Assembly: GCF_026262505.1 (NCBI RefSeq)
Contig: NC_067207.1
Location: forward strand, 21,978,082 to 22,042,081
Length of the DNA: 64,000 nt
Reading direction: 5' to 3'
Source: Trichomonas vaginalis G3
Lineage: Eukaryota; Parabasalia; Trichomonadida; Trichomonadidae
Part shown: positions 1 to 8,284 of the stretch, in pieces
Layout: the number at the start of each line of letters is the position of its first letter
How positions within the stretch are numbered: position 1 is the stretch's first letter
The notes under the pieces: model-generated
What the model was told of the DNA's origin: nothing
The model's input: the letters and a program-made list of their open reading frames with translations, nothing else
Database searches by the model: none
Made by a program: the position numbers and the translations under genes

Positions 1-1036
1 TAATGAGTGGAGTATATCCATATATATTCTTTGCTTCTCTATCAGCACCAACAGAAATAAGATTTTTAACTACTTCAGGATGACCATTTTGTGATGCCTA
101 AATGAGTGGAGTATCTCCATATTTACTCTTTGCTTCTATATCAGCCTCAGCTGAGATTAGATATTTAACTACTTCAAGATGGCCATTTCTTGATGCATAA
201 ATGAGTGGAGTATAATTCCAACTACTCTTTGTTTCTTTATCACAGCCACATTCAATCAGAGATTTTACAAGTTTGAGATTTCCTTTTTCACTTGCAGAAT
301 GAAGTACATTCTTTTCATCATCAACTTGAAATAATTTAGGTGCTATCTTTTTTCGATTGGGTTTCGTTTTCTTTTCCCAAAGTCCTTCTTTACATGCTTT
401 TGAAATCATCTTTTGATTTCCTTGCGATGAAAGCTCATCAATAAATTTGTAGATACTTTCGAAATCATCTGATTCCTTGAGTTCTGAAATTTTTGATAGA
501 ATTTCTTTTTCGGCATTGTTTCCTTCATTTTGATTTGTGTTACTTTCTCTTTCAGAGATCTTTCTCTTTAATGTAGTGTTTTCTTCATTAATTTGATTGA
601 GTTGAAATTGAAGTGATTTTATGTTGTTGTCACTTTTTTGTTTTTGTTTTTGAATTTCGTTTAGTTCTGTTTGAAGTTTTTGAATTCTCGCTGTAGATTC
701 AAGAATTTCGTTCGCTTTTTGATCTAAAAAGTCAACAATGCCATCAAGGATTCTGAGTTTCATGTATTCTTTCATTGATTTCAGTGTTGAAATAACATCT
801 TCCATGTTTTGAATGTGAATATTAGAATTTCGAGTACAGGCATATAATTTATTTGCTTTGATAGTATGATGTGACTGTTGAAGAAGATCGGTGAAGTCGT
901 TCGCTGTTAAATTTGAATTTTTCATGATCTTTTTGATGTCTTCAATCTCAAATATATCAAAGAAATTACCTTCTTTAATGTAATCACTGATATGAGAAGC
1001 AATATATTCATAATTCTGAATAACACTTTGACTGAT
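1..1036 (-). pseudogene. Ankyrin-repeat protein, decayed copy (runs off the left edge)
   Basis: Close paralogue of the intact gene at 11968-13347. It has the same N-terminal domain, the same coiled coil rich in K, Q and E (IQKLQTELNEIQKQKQK), and then 33-residue ankyrin repeats. Two changes separate it from a working gene. The codon matching the paralogue's start, 1034-1036, reads ATC instead of ATG. The Tyr codon TAT of the repeat motif PLIYAS is TAG at 98-100. Ankyrin coding similarity continues past that stop to the window edge. A shortened protein from the internal ATG at 925 (MKNSNLTAND) would lose about 37 N-terminal residues and all but about one and a half repeats. An initiator-like TCATTC lies just upstream (1039-1044, minus strand). 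Ankyrin proteins of this type form very large trichomonad families with unknown partners. Confidence 0.85.
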
Positions 1037-1366
1037 CGGAATGAGAAATCGTAACTTTACAAATTATAAATTTATTCCATTTGAGTCCTTTAGCTTAAAT
1101 GCCATAAATTTCAATACTCTGCATAAGTTCAGCGAAAAATTTATAAAAAAGTAGAATCACTAAATTTTTTATTTAACCTGTGTAACCATTCTATTTAATT
1201 GAATTTTTGAAAGGATGCGTATGAATTCATAAACAAGAATAAAGATAGTATTTTATCAACAATATTTGAAATTTAAAGCATGTTTATGATAACAAATTGA
1301 ATCCAGCAATGAATGAAAATTACTGTTCCAAAATGTAAACTATAGAATTATTTTTTATAATCAAAG
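1037..1366. other. 330-bp spacer between divergent genes
   Basis: AT-rich spacer between the decayed ankyrin gene (-) and the LRR gene (+). Both promoters should lie here. The minus-strand TCATTC at 1039-1044 resembles the trichomonad initiator (TCA-Py-T/A). I see no gene or repeat. Confidence 0.5.
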
Positions 1367-4300
1367 ATGTCAAATCCTGCAATAGATTTGGCACTTAAAA
1401 CTGTAAAGCAAAGTGCCAATCGTCCATTGCACCCTTTTTATGGTGAAGAAGTTAAAATTAAAGGTGGTTTATTCGATAAAACTAAAATCATTGTTTTATC
1501 TGATTCTGGACTAGCCGTTGTGAAGAACAATGGAAAGAAAATCGAAGAAAAATACACCTGGTTTGATTTCAAACAATTTGATTATGAAGATGAGCAGTTA
1601 ACTATTGTAATTGGAACAACGACATATTCGTTACAAGTTCCAGAAGGATCTCAACTTATCAAAAAGATTGGTGACGCATTACAAATGGTATTAACACCAA
1701 TAGAACTCATGGCTATTAATCTGAATTTGAAATCTAAACCAACTCCTAAAAGTGCTTATTATAGGGCGACAATTAAGTATCCGAAATATGCAGATGAGAT
1801 AGGAGAAATACTTAAATTTAGCAAAGATACGATGATTATTACACAAGAAAATTTCACACCTTTTATTTCCATTGTTCCATTAATATCATCATTAACTACA
1901 TTGATAATTGAATTTCCTCTTACTGCTGATCAGTATCAGGATTTCATTTCTTTCCTGTCAAAAGGTTCTAAAATCCAACAAATTAATTTCGACGGACCAG
2001 TACCGCAAGAGTTTAACGCAATGATGAACACGATTGCTCATAACATACATACAGAAATCAACTCATTAAGCTTCACGAATTCTTTACTTTCAGATTTAAA
2101 TATGCAATCCATCCTTACAGCAATGAATTCACAGCCAATTAAATCGATCGCCTTTCATGGAACATTTACTACGCAAACATTTTACTTCTACGAGACATTT
2201 CTCCCTGCAATTAGAAAATCTCCAAGATATATCAACCTTGCAAACACAAATTCAGTAAATTTAAAGACCCTTTATACTCAGAGATTAGCAGTTATCAGTT
2301 TAGAAGGTACAGGAATCGATATCAGTACAATTTTTGAGAGTTTATCATTATATCGTGAAAATCTCCAAAATTTGAGGATGATAAATGTTAGTAACAACAT
2401 CTGTAGCAAACGAATTGACTACAACAAGAAGATGCCACCCCTTTTGAAGTCCATTTTCGCTGATTCCATTCAATGGAGAGGATTTCACATGCGATCATTT
2501 TTCGAGTTAATTTTCAGGAATTATACAAAGCATCTTTTCAAATTATCCTTCCAGTATCAAAGCGCAACACAAGGGGATTGGAATTCTATCAATGATTTGT
2601 TCAGTGTCACTTCGTTCTCCAATTTTGTCGGCTTAAATTGGTCCGGAAATCCCGTGAATTTATCTTTTATTTCTTTTTTAAGTCGACAAAAATATCTTCA
2701 ATTTTTGAATGTTTCTGAATGTTTTTCTGATGAAAAAGCAAATGAAATCAAACTGTTTGGTAACTATCTTGAAGGATGTACATGTTTAAAGAAGATTGTA
2801 ATGAGAGGAAATCAAATTAAAAATGTTGGGAAAATGGTCGGATATTTATTTTCAATTCTCGTTAAAAAACAAGTTCCAAACATTGATTTAAGTGATAATT
2901 ATTGCAACGATGTCATGTACAAACAGTTACAGATGTATTATGATATAGATTTCCCAATGAGACTGAATATCGATGGTTGTAATTCCGACAAAGAAAAATT
3001 TTCTGAATTTTTGAAAAATTATCTCAAAATTAAAACGAAAATTCTTATTTCTTGGCCGGAAAAAGACATAAAAAGGACGCAAAACAAGTCAGAAATTCGA
3101 GAAATGCAGAAATACTTTTGTAGATTGAATATTCGTGAAGAACCAAGTGATCCTTTCCATGTTCCTCTTGTTATTTATAAAATGTCGAGTGATAATTCAT
3201 TCCCTGAATTCATTTCGAACGAGGATTTGTCAATATTGATGACGAACCAGACAAATCCAAATTATCTCCCGAAGATTGAAATAAAAGACACTGAAAACAC
3301 GTTGTTTAGAATGTCAATGAATAAAGAAAACAGAGGAAGATCGAATTCATTGATATTTGATGATAAACCATCACTTTCTTTGCATAAAGAAGAGTCTTCA
3401 CAAGAGAAAGTTGTTTCTTTGATCATTGATGAAGAAATTGGTTTCCAAGGAAGAGAAAATCGTTCAAGAACTTTTGTCAAAAATGAAAAACCGTTTATTA
3501 TTAATGTTGATGATGATAAACCACAAAAAAGAAGACATAAATCACCACAAAAAGAAAAGGAACCTGTTGCAAGAAACAGATCTCTTTCTATGGTACCGCA
3601 AAACAGAGCTATGTCACCTGAAAAATCTCCAAAGTCTCCGAAATTTGTTTTTTCACAGTCATCAAAAGATGAAATGAAATTCAGAAGTTCTTCTTTCCAG
3701 AAAAGTGACACTTCAAAAAGTTCTGATGAATTCGATCCTTATGCGAAGAAACTGAGGGAAAAGAAGAAGAATAAAATGAAGTTTTCGTTGATGAATCAAA
3801 GTGACAAACAACTGAAAACTCCAGTTGATTCTCCTGCAGCTGATAGAATCCACAAATTCAGAAAAGGACAAAAGAAATTGGAGTCTGATGATGAATTTGA
3901 TTTCGAAGAAGTCAAGAAAATAAATCACTTGGATTTGACACTTTCTGATGAAGAAAGACAGAAAAACGAGGAAGAAAACAACAGATTAATTATCATTAAA
4001 CAAATGAAGAATCATCACAGAAGATCTCAATCCGAAAAGAAACCAAAAGAACCTGTTGTTGAAGAAAAATCTCATACGAAACCATTGAGAAGGAGAAGAA
4101 ATAAACAAAAAGAAATAGTAAATAATGAAGAAAACATCGAAGAAAGAAGACCAAGAAGGCATCATTCTGTTGCTAAAACAATGATACCTGATGATGTTCC
4201 AAAGAAAAGACATCATTCTCCTCCAAAAACTATGGTTCCTGATGATGAAATTCAACAGAAACCAAATGTTAGAACTCGTTCAATTCCTCAAACAATGATT

Positions 4301-5122
4301 CCCGAAGAAGAAAATCCAATCAGAAAACGAAGACATCATTCAGTTGCAAAAACAATTATCCCTGAAGAAGAAAGTTCTTTGGTTAAAAGACATCATTCTC
4401 CATCTAAATCAATCAACAACAAAGATGAAAATCCTCATGTTAAAAGAAAACATTCTTCACCAAAAACACTTGATTTTGATGAAGATAATTCTAATGTTAA
4501 AAGAAAACATTCTTCGCCTAAAACGATGATTCCTGAAGAAGAAAGTTCGAATGTAAAAATAAGAAGAAATCATACTCCAGCAAAACCTTTGACTCCTAAT
4601 CAAAGCCCACAAGAAATTGCTGAAGAAATAAATCCAAGAAAGAGAAGGATGAATTCTGTTCCAAGGAAGATTATTCAGAATGAAGAATCTTCAAATCTCA
4701 GCCAACAAAAGAAGAAGAGAATAAAAAGAAAGAAAGTTCCTGAAGAAGAAAACAAGCAAGAATTTGTTGGAAAGAATCATGACGAGTTAATGGAAGATGC
4801 TTGTGATTCTTTGCTCGATGAATACGTTCCTGTTTATGTGAGCAGATCTAATCATAAACAGCAAAACAGTAGTTTTATGTCTGCACATAAATCTCCATTA
4901 AAAGACATCAAACCGATTTCGCTGATTTCAAGTGATTCGATTTCTTATTCTTCTGATGAAGAGAAACAAAAAAATAAGAAAAAATGGAAATTCCCCGAAT
5001 TCCAGCAATTTCCTCCAAAACCAACAATATGGGAAGATTTAGACAATGAGTTCTCAATCAAGAAAATGGTTGATGATCTCTCAAATAGCCCAACAAAGAG
5101 TATCAGAAAAATATCTAATTAA
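1367..5122 (+). CDS. Leucine-rich repeat protein with CARMIL-like N-terminus and basic repeat tail
   Basis: 1251 residues. Residues ~25-112 (KGGLFDKTKIIVLSDSGLAV ... KIGDAL) have the layout of the PH-like domain at the front of CARMIL proteins, which regulate actin capping protein. Residues ~150-545 are degenerate leucine-rich repeats (for example LQFLNVSE, IVMRGNQIKN, NIDLSDNYC). From ~600 on the protein is disordered and rich in Lys, Ser and Glu. Residues ~925-1070 contain about ten imperfect repeats of the form K-R-x-H-(H/S)-S-x-x-K-T-M-I-P-E-E. These could be phosphorylation or docking sites. The CARMIL relation is inferred from domain order and the N-terminal pattern; I could not identify the short capping-protein-binding motif. 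The first in-frame ATG is used. Confidence 0.8.
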   Translation: MSNPAIDLALKTVKQSANRPLHPFYGEEVKIKGGLFDKTKIIVLSDSGLAVVKNNGKKIEEKYTWFDFKQFDYEDEQLTIVIGTTTYSLQVPEGSQLIKKIGDALQMVLTPIELMAINLNLKSKPTPKSAYYRATIKYPKYADEIGEILKFSKDTMIITQENFTPFISIVPLISSLTTLIIEFPLTADQYQDFISFLSKGSKIQQINFDGPVPQEFNAMMNTIAHNIHTEINSLSFTNSLLSDLNMQSILTAMNSQPIKSIAFHGTFTTQTFYFYETFLPAIRKSPRYINLANTNSVNLKTLYTQRLAVISLEGTGIDISTIFESLSLYRENLQNLRMINVSNNICSKRIDYNKKMPPLLKSIFADSIQWRGFHMRSFFELIFRNYTKHLFKLSFQYQSATQGDWNSINDLFSVTSFSNFVGLNWSGNPVNLSFISFLSRQKYLQFLNVSECFSDEKANEIKLFGNYLEGCTCLKKIVMRGNQIKNVGKMVGYLFSILVKKQVPNIDLSDNYCNDVMYKQLQMYYDIDFPMRLNIDGCNSDKEKFSEFLKNYLKIKTKILISWPEKDIKRTQNKSEIREMQKYFCRLNIREEPSDPFHVPLVIYKMSSDNSFPEFISNEDLSILMTNQTNPNYLPKIEIKDTENTLFRMSMNKENRGRSNSLIFDDKPSLSLHKEESSQEKVVSLIIDEEIGFQGRENRSRTFVKNEKPFIINVDDDKPQKRRHKSPQKEKEPVARNRSLSMVPQNRAMSPEKSPKSPKFVFSQSSKDEMKFRSSSFQKSDTSKSSDEFDPYAKKLREKKKNKMKFSLMNQSDKQLKTPVDSPAADRIHKFRKGQKKLESDDEFDFEEVKKINHLDLTLSDEERQKNEEENNRLIIIKQMKNHHRRSQSEKKPKEPVVEEKSHTKPLRRRRNKQKEIVNNEENIEERRPRRHHSVAKTMIPDDVPKKRHHSPPKTMVPDDEIQQKPNVRTRSIPQTMIPEEENPIRKRRHHSVAKTIIPEEESSLVKRHHSPSKSINNKDENPHVKRKHSSPKTLDFDEDNSNVKRKHSSPKTMIPEEESSNVKIRRNHTPAKPLTPNQSPQEIAEEINPRKRRMNSVPRKIIQNEESSNLSQQKKKRIKRKKVPEEENKQEFVGKNHDELMEDACDSLLDEYVPVYVSRSNHKQQNSSFMSAHKSPLKDIKPISLISSDSISYSSDEEKQKNKKKWKFPEFQQFPPKPTIWEDLDNEFSIKKMVDDLSNSPTKSIRKISN

Positions 5123-5432
5123 TTTGTTTTAATATTTTTATTTGTTTATAATATTTTTGTTATGATTTGTATAAAGATATGTTTGTTTATTTGAAATCAA
5201 TTGATTTAATGAAAATAAAATAATAAAAATTTTAATCTCATTAAAGATATTAGTCAATATGAACAATGCATAATAAGCTTGAGTTTGTAAGCAAATTCAA
5301 ACGTTTTTATGGAAATTCATGCAAAATACATTTCTAATTTGGTATTTTAATGTAAAATTTATAATATAATCGCACTTTCTTCTTGTAATTATTCTGATAA
5401 TTGGAATTAATTAAAGTACATAGCAAATATTT
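5123..5432. other. 310-bp convergent spacer
   Basis: Very AT-rich 3' spacer between the LRR gene (+) and the small gene on the minus strand. The AATAAAATAATAAAA cluster around 5213-5227 could serve 3'-end formation. Nothing else seen. Confidence 0.4.
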
Positions 5433-5774
5433 TTATTCTAAAATCTCTATTTCAGGTTTTTCGAAGTTCATGAGATAAGTATGAACTACTACATCAATTT
5501 TATCTCCTTTTGTAGATAGAATAAATTGGTTTGTTGGTTCGAATATGTAATCTAATTTGCAGGTTTCAGCTTTTCCGATTGTAAGTGGAGCAATAGCAAT
5601 TTCTGGTCCTGCTTTACCATTTTGGATGGATGATAAATAAATAACAACTCGCCCGGATGTAGGAATCTCTTTTTCAACAGAAATAGCAGCGCCATTAATA
5701 GTAAGAGTTGTTTCACTGTCTGATGGAACTGTAACTTTTACCTTTTTCCCGTATGGAATAGTAATTGTCTCCAT
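5433..5774 (-). CDS. Small beta-rich protein, possibly nucleoplasmin-like
   Basis: 113 residues, no signal peptide or membrane segment. Alternating hydrophobic residues (KVKVTVP, TTLTINGAAI, RVVIYLSS, IAIAPLTIGK, CKLDYIF, DVVVHTYL) predict an all-beta sandwich. The order of a short N-terminal strand, an LxITxAAI-type strand, a GxxxxxLxxxF block and a final VxVHxxxxL strand recalls the nucleoplasmin-like domain of histone chaperones and FKBP-type prolyl isomerases, but the acidic tail typical of those is absent. This is a fold guess. It diverges from the pseudokinase gene across only 74 bp, so the two may share a promoter region. Confidence 0.6.
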   Translation of the reverse strand: METITIPYGKKVKVTVPSDSETTLTINGAAISVEKEIPTSGRVVIYLSSIQNGKAGPEIAIAPLTIGKAETCKLDYIFEPTNQFILSTKGDKIDVVVHTYLMNFEKPEIEILE

Positions 5775-5848
5775 AAAAAAAATATTTAATAAATCTCCCC
5801 TTTTTTAATTATTTGTAGACCCAAAAATTATAATAAATTATCCATTGA
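5775..5848. promoter_or_regulatory. Compact divergent promoter region
   Basis: 74 bp, almost entirely A/T, separates two start codons facing away from each other (5774 on minus, 5849 on plus). On the plus side a CATT motif at 5843-5846, just before the ATG, resembles the core of the trichomonad initiator. Promoter function is inferred from position. Confidence 0.45.
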
Positions 5849-7537
5849 ATGGCAAGTTTAGCAGATTTGGAGCCCATTAACAATAAAACAGCAATTGATG
5901 ATTTAACTAAAGCAATGGACGATGTAAATTTACAAGGCAAATCCTTTTGTTTTGAAAAAAGCGAAGATCGAAAATTAAAACGAATATTTGAAATCTTAGA
6001 AGTTAGTTCAGCGAATCTTGGTGAATTTAATCATTGGGATGTAACATGCTGGGGCATTTTCAGACTAAATGATCCATTTTTCAATAAAAAAAGCATAGAA
6101 TTTTATCAAATCTCTGACTTCGAGAACAAAAAAGAAAATGGAAATTTCGTATTACTAATAGTTCGTAAGAAATTTGTCTGTCAAAAGCTAGAAAATCCCG
6201 AAGATATTAATTTGTGGGATTTACTTTTCGATCTTACGTATTATCTGTTTCTTATGCATAAAAGAGGCTTCATTTTCCGTCACATACCGTTCGATACTAT
6301 ATGCAGAGCCAAAATCAACAATAAAGATCTTTATATTATTGACGATTTTCAATACGTACGAGTAGACAACTCTGATAAGAAGACAGCTATCAGTGGTTCA
6401 ACATCCGCACCAGAACTAAGCAGTGCAGATTACAATTATAAAGTAGATATCTTTGAACTCGGAAAAATCCTTTTAGAAGCGGAATCAATTTTAAAAAATG
6501 GGGAAAAATTTAATATTGAATCATTTGACATAAAACAGCTTCATAACAAAGCTGCGGAATATTTTACAGAAGGTGATGAATTAGGAGATATCATTAAACA
6601 ATGTTTGGATAAGGATCCTAATAACAGACCAACAGATATTGATATTTTGAACCAATGTAAAGTCTTTGAACAGTACCAGGACCGATATAATTATGTAATG
6701 ACACTTGCTCATGAAAATTTCAACAAAACAAATCGACGTATTTCTCATGACCAAATAATGGATTTATATACTGATGAGGAAGAAGATGACGAAAAAAATG
6801 TTGTTACAAGTGCCCTCAAAGGGTTTCACTCGCTTTGGTTCGGAATAAATGAAGACAGAGATCGATTTGAAGCATTGATAGGTATTCTTGATATAGAGAT
6901 TAATTTAGCTGATATAGAATTTTTTGTAGACTCTAATGATTTATCTGGTATTCCTACATTTTTCTGTCCTAAAAAACAAACTTCTGAAGATCTGCATCCA
7001 GATGATTACCCGATTTTGAAAATTACATATCAAAACGACTTGCAGAAATTATATCTAAAAGACTTCTTGCAAGCCTTCTTCTACGATTATTTATCAAATC
7101 TAAATTATGAAGAGCAAAATGGAAATAATGAAGAAGAAAATGGAAATTATGAAGAAGAAATTGACGAAAACTGTTGTGGAAATGAAGAAAAAGTAGATGA
7201 AAACGGTTGTGGAAATGATGAAAACGGTTGTGGAATTGACGAAAACGGTTGTGGAAATGAAGAAAACGGTTGTGGAAATGAAGAAAATGGTTGTGGAAAT
7301 GAAGAAAATGCAAATAGATCTGATAAAGTAGAAAGCCAAAATGATGAATATACAAAAGAACAGTATCGAGAAATGGCTTTAGAAAAATACAAAGAAATCA
7401 TGAAAAATAGAAATCACGATTTTTATTATGATGCAATGCTTAGATACTATTATCTAACAGATAATAAGTTAATGGCTTCATTGTTAATGCACCGAAATGT
7501 TTCTGTAAGAGAAAGACTTCTTGGAAAGTCAGAATGA
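5849..7537 (+). CDS. Pseudokinase with a C-terminal CGN repeat
   Basis: 562 residues. Residues ~120-275 align with the kinase C-lobe: LMHKRGFIFRHIPFDTI replaces the catalytic loop, IIDDFQ replaces DFG, and SAPEL, VDIFELGKIL and DPNNRPT match the APE, helix F and helix H-I signatures. The catalytic Asp of HRD is His, the loop Lys is Pro and the Asn is Thr, so phosphotransfer is not expected. No clear VAIK Lys is seen. An acidic, Asn-rich region at residues ~415-490 carries six or more copies of a 7- to 8-residue unit (D/E-E-N-G-C-G-N), with evenly spaced cysteines. The last ~70 residues are helical. It is likely a scaffold or regulator. The start is the first ATG, 74 bp from the divergent gene. 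Confidence 0.8.
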   Translation: MASLADLEPINNKTAIDDLTKAMDDVNLQGKSFCFEKSEDRKLKRIFEILEVSSANLGEFNHWDVTCWGIFRLNDPFFNKKSIEFYQISDFENKKENGNFVLLIVRKKFVCQKLENPEDINLWDLLFDLTYYLFLMHKRGFIFRHIPFDTICRAKINNKDLYIIDDFQYVRVDNSDKKTAISGSTSAPELSSADYNYKVDIFELGKILLEAESILKNGEKFNIESFDIKQLHNKAAEYFTEGDELGDIIKQCLDKDPNNRPTDIDILNQCKVFEQYQDRYNYVMTLAHENFNKTNRRISHDQIMDLYTDEEEDDEKNVVTSALKGFHSLWFGINEDRDRFEALIGILDIEINLADIEFFVDSNDLSGIPTFFCPKKQTSEDLHPDDYPILKITYQNDLQKLYLKDFLQAFFYDYLSNLNYEEQNGNNEEENGNYEEEIDENCCGNEEKVDENGCGNDENGCGIDENGCGNEENGCGNEENGCGNEENANRSDKVESQNDEYTKEQYREMALEKYKEIMKNRNHDFYYDAMLRYYYLTDNKLMASLLMHRNVSVRERLLGKSE

Positions 7538-7709
7538 TAATATTTTTATATATTTTTGTTTTTGAAAACTTTAAATTTTGTAGTATTTTAGTTATATTTT
7601 TCTTGATGACATATATTTCTTACATGAATAACAAGAAATTAAGGTCACAATCCTTTTATTATAATTCCCTCATATCGAATTATACTCGGATTGCCATTCC
7701 ATTAAAGTT

Positions 7710-7857
7710 TAAGGGTGCCCAGGCGATGATAAGTAAACTACTCAAAATTAACCTTAATCATATTGCAATGTGTGGAATGGAAAGTTTAGAAGCATCCAAT
7801 ATATTAACCTTAAAGGTGCTTTTCTGAGGGTGACTTATCGTCTCCCGCGCACCCTTA
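7710..7857. mobile_element. 148-bp MITE-like element, TA-flanked
   Basis: Imperfect terminal inverted repeats of 26 bp (22 of 26 match) begin TTAAGGGTGC and end GCACCCTTAA. TA lies at both ends, as expected for the target duplication of Tc1/mariner elements. It shares the terminal TTAAGGGTG with the element at 11670-11889. Too short to code; presumably non-autonomous. Confidence 0.65.
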
Positions 7858-8284
7858 ATAAAGTTAACGTTATTTAAACCTTTCTTCATCCTCTATTTCA
7901 GAAATAAAGATAATGATGCATATAATGTTTAACCAGAAAAATATAAAGCTTTATTTATGAGATAGTTCATGATCTTCTTTGTTGCCATCTTAAAAGATCT
8001 ATAGTACATTTCATATATGAATTCACAATCATTTAACTAAAATTATCAAGTTGAAGTTCCAAATGGATGACCTGTCAATTTTTAAAGAGTCCTCGACCTT
8101 TTAGGATAGTTACCCTCATATTTAAAACATAACGAGGAAATTATCTATAGTAATATGCACCCATATTGACTGGGATATATAATTAGTATACTTATACTGA
8201 ACGAAAACAGTTCTATCTCTGAGAAAAGAGAAAATAATTAAAATAATCTTTAAAAAAATTATAAATAAATAAAAAAAACAACAT
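7858..8284. other. 430-bp spacer
   Basis: AT-rich DNA between the MITE-like element and the 3' end of the next gene. No gene or repeat is visible. Confidence 0.4.

Noticed and set aside
7023-7401. Minus-strand frames opposite the CGN repeat
   Set aside because: Shadows of the repeat in the pseudokinase gene.
7534-7827. 97-residue frame overlapping the pseudokinase stop
   Set aside because: It runs into the MITE-like element, has random composition and no homology to anything I recognise.
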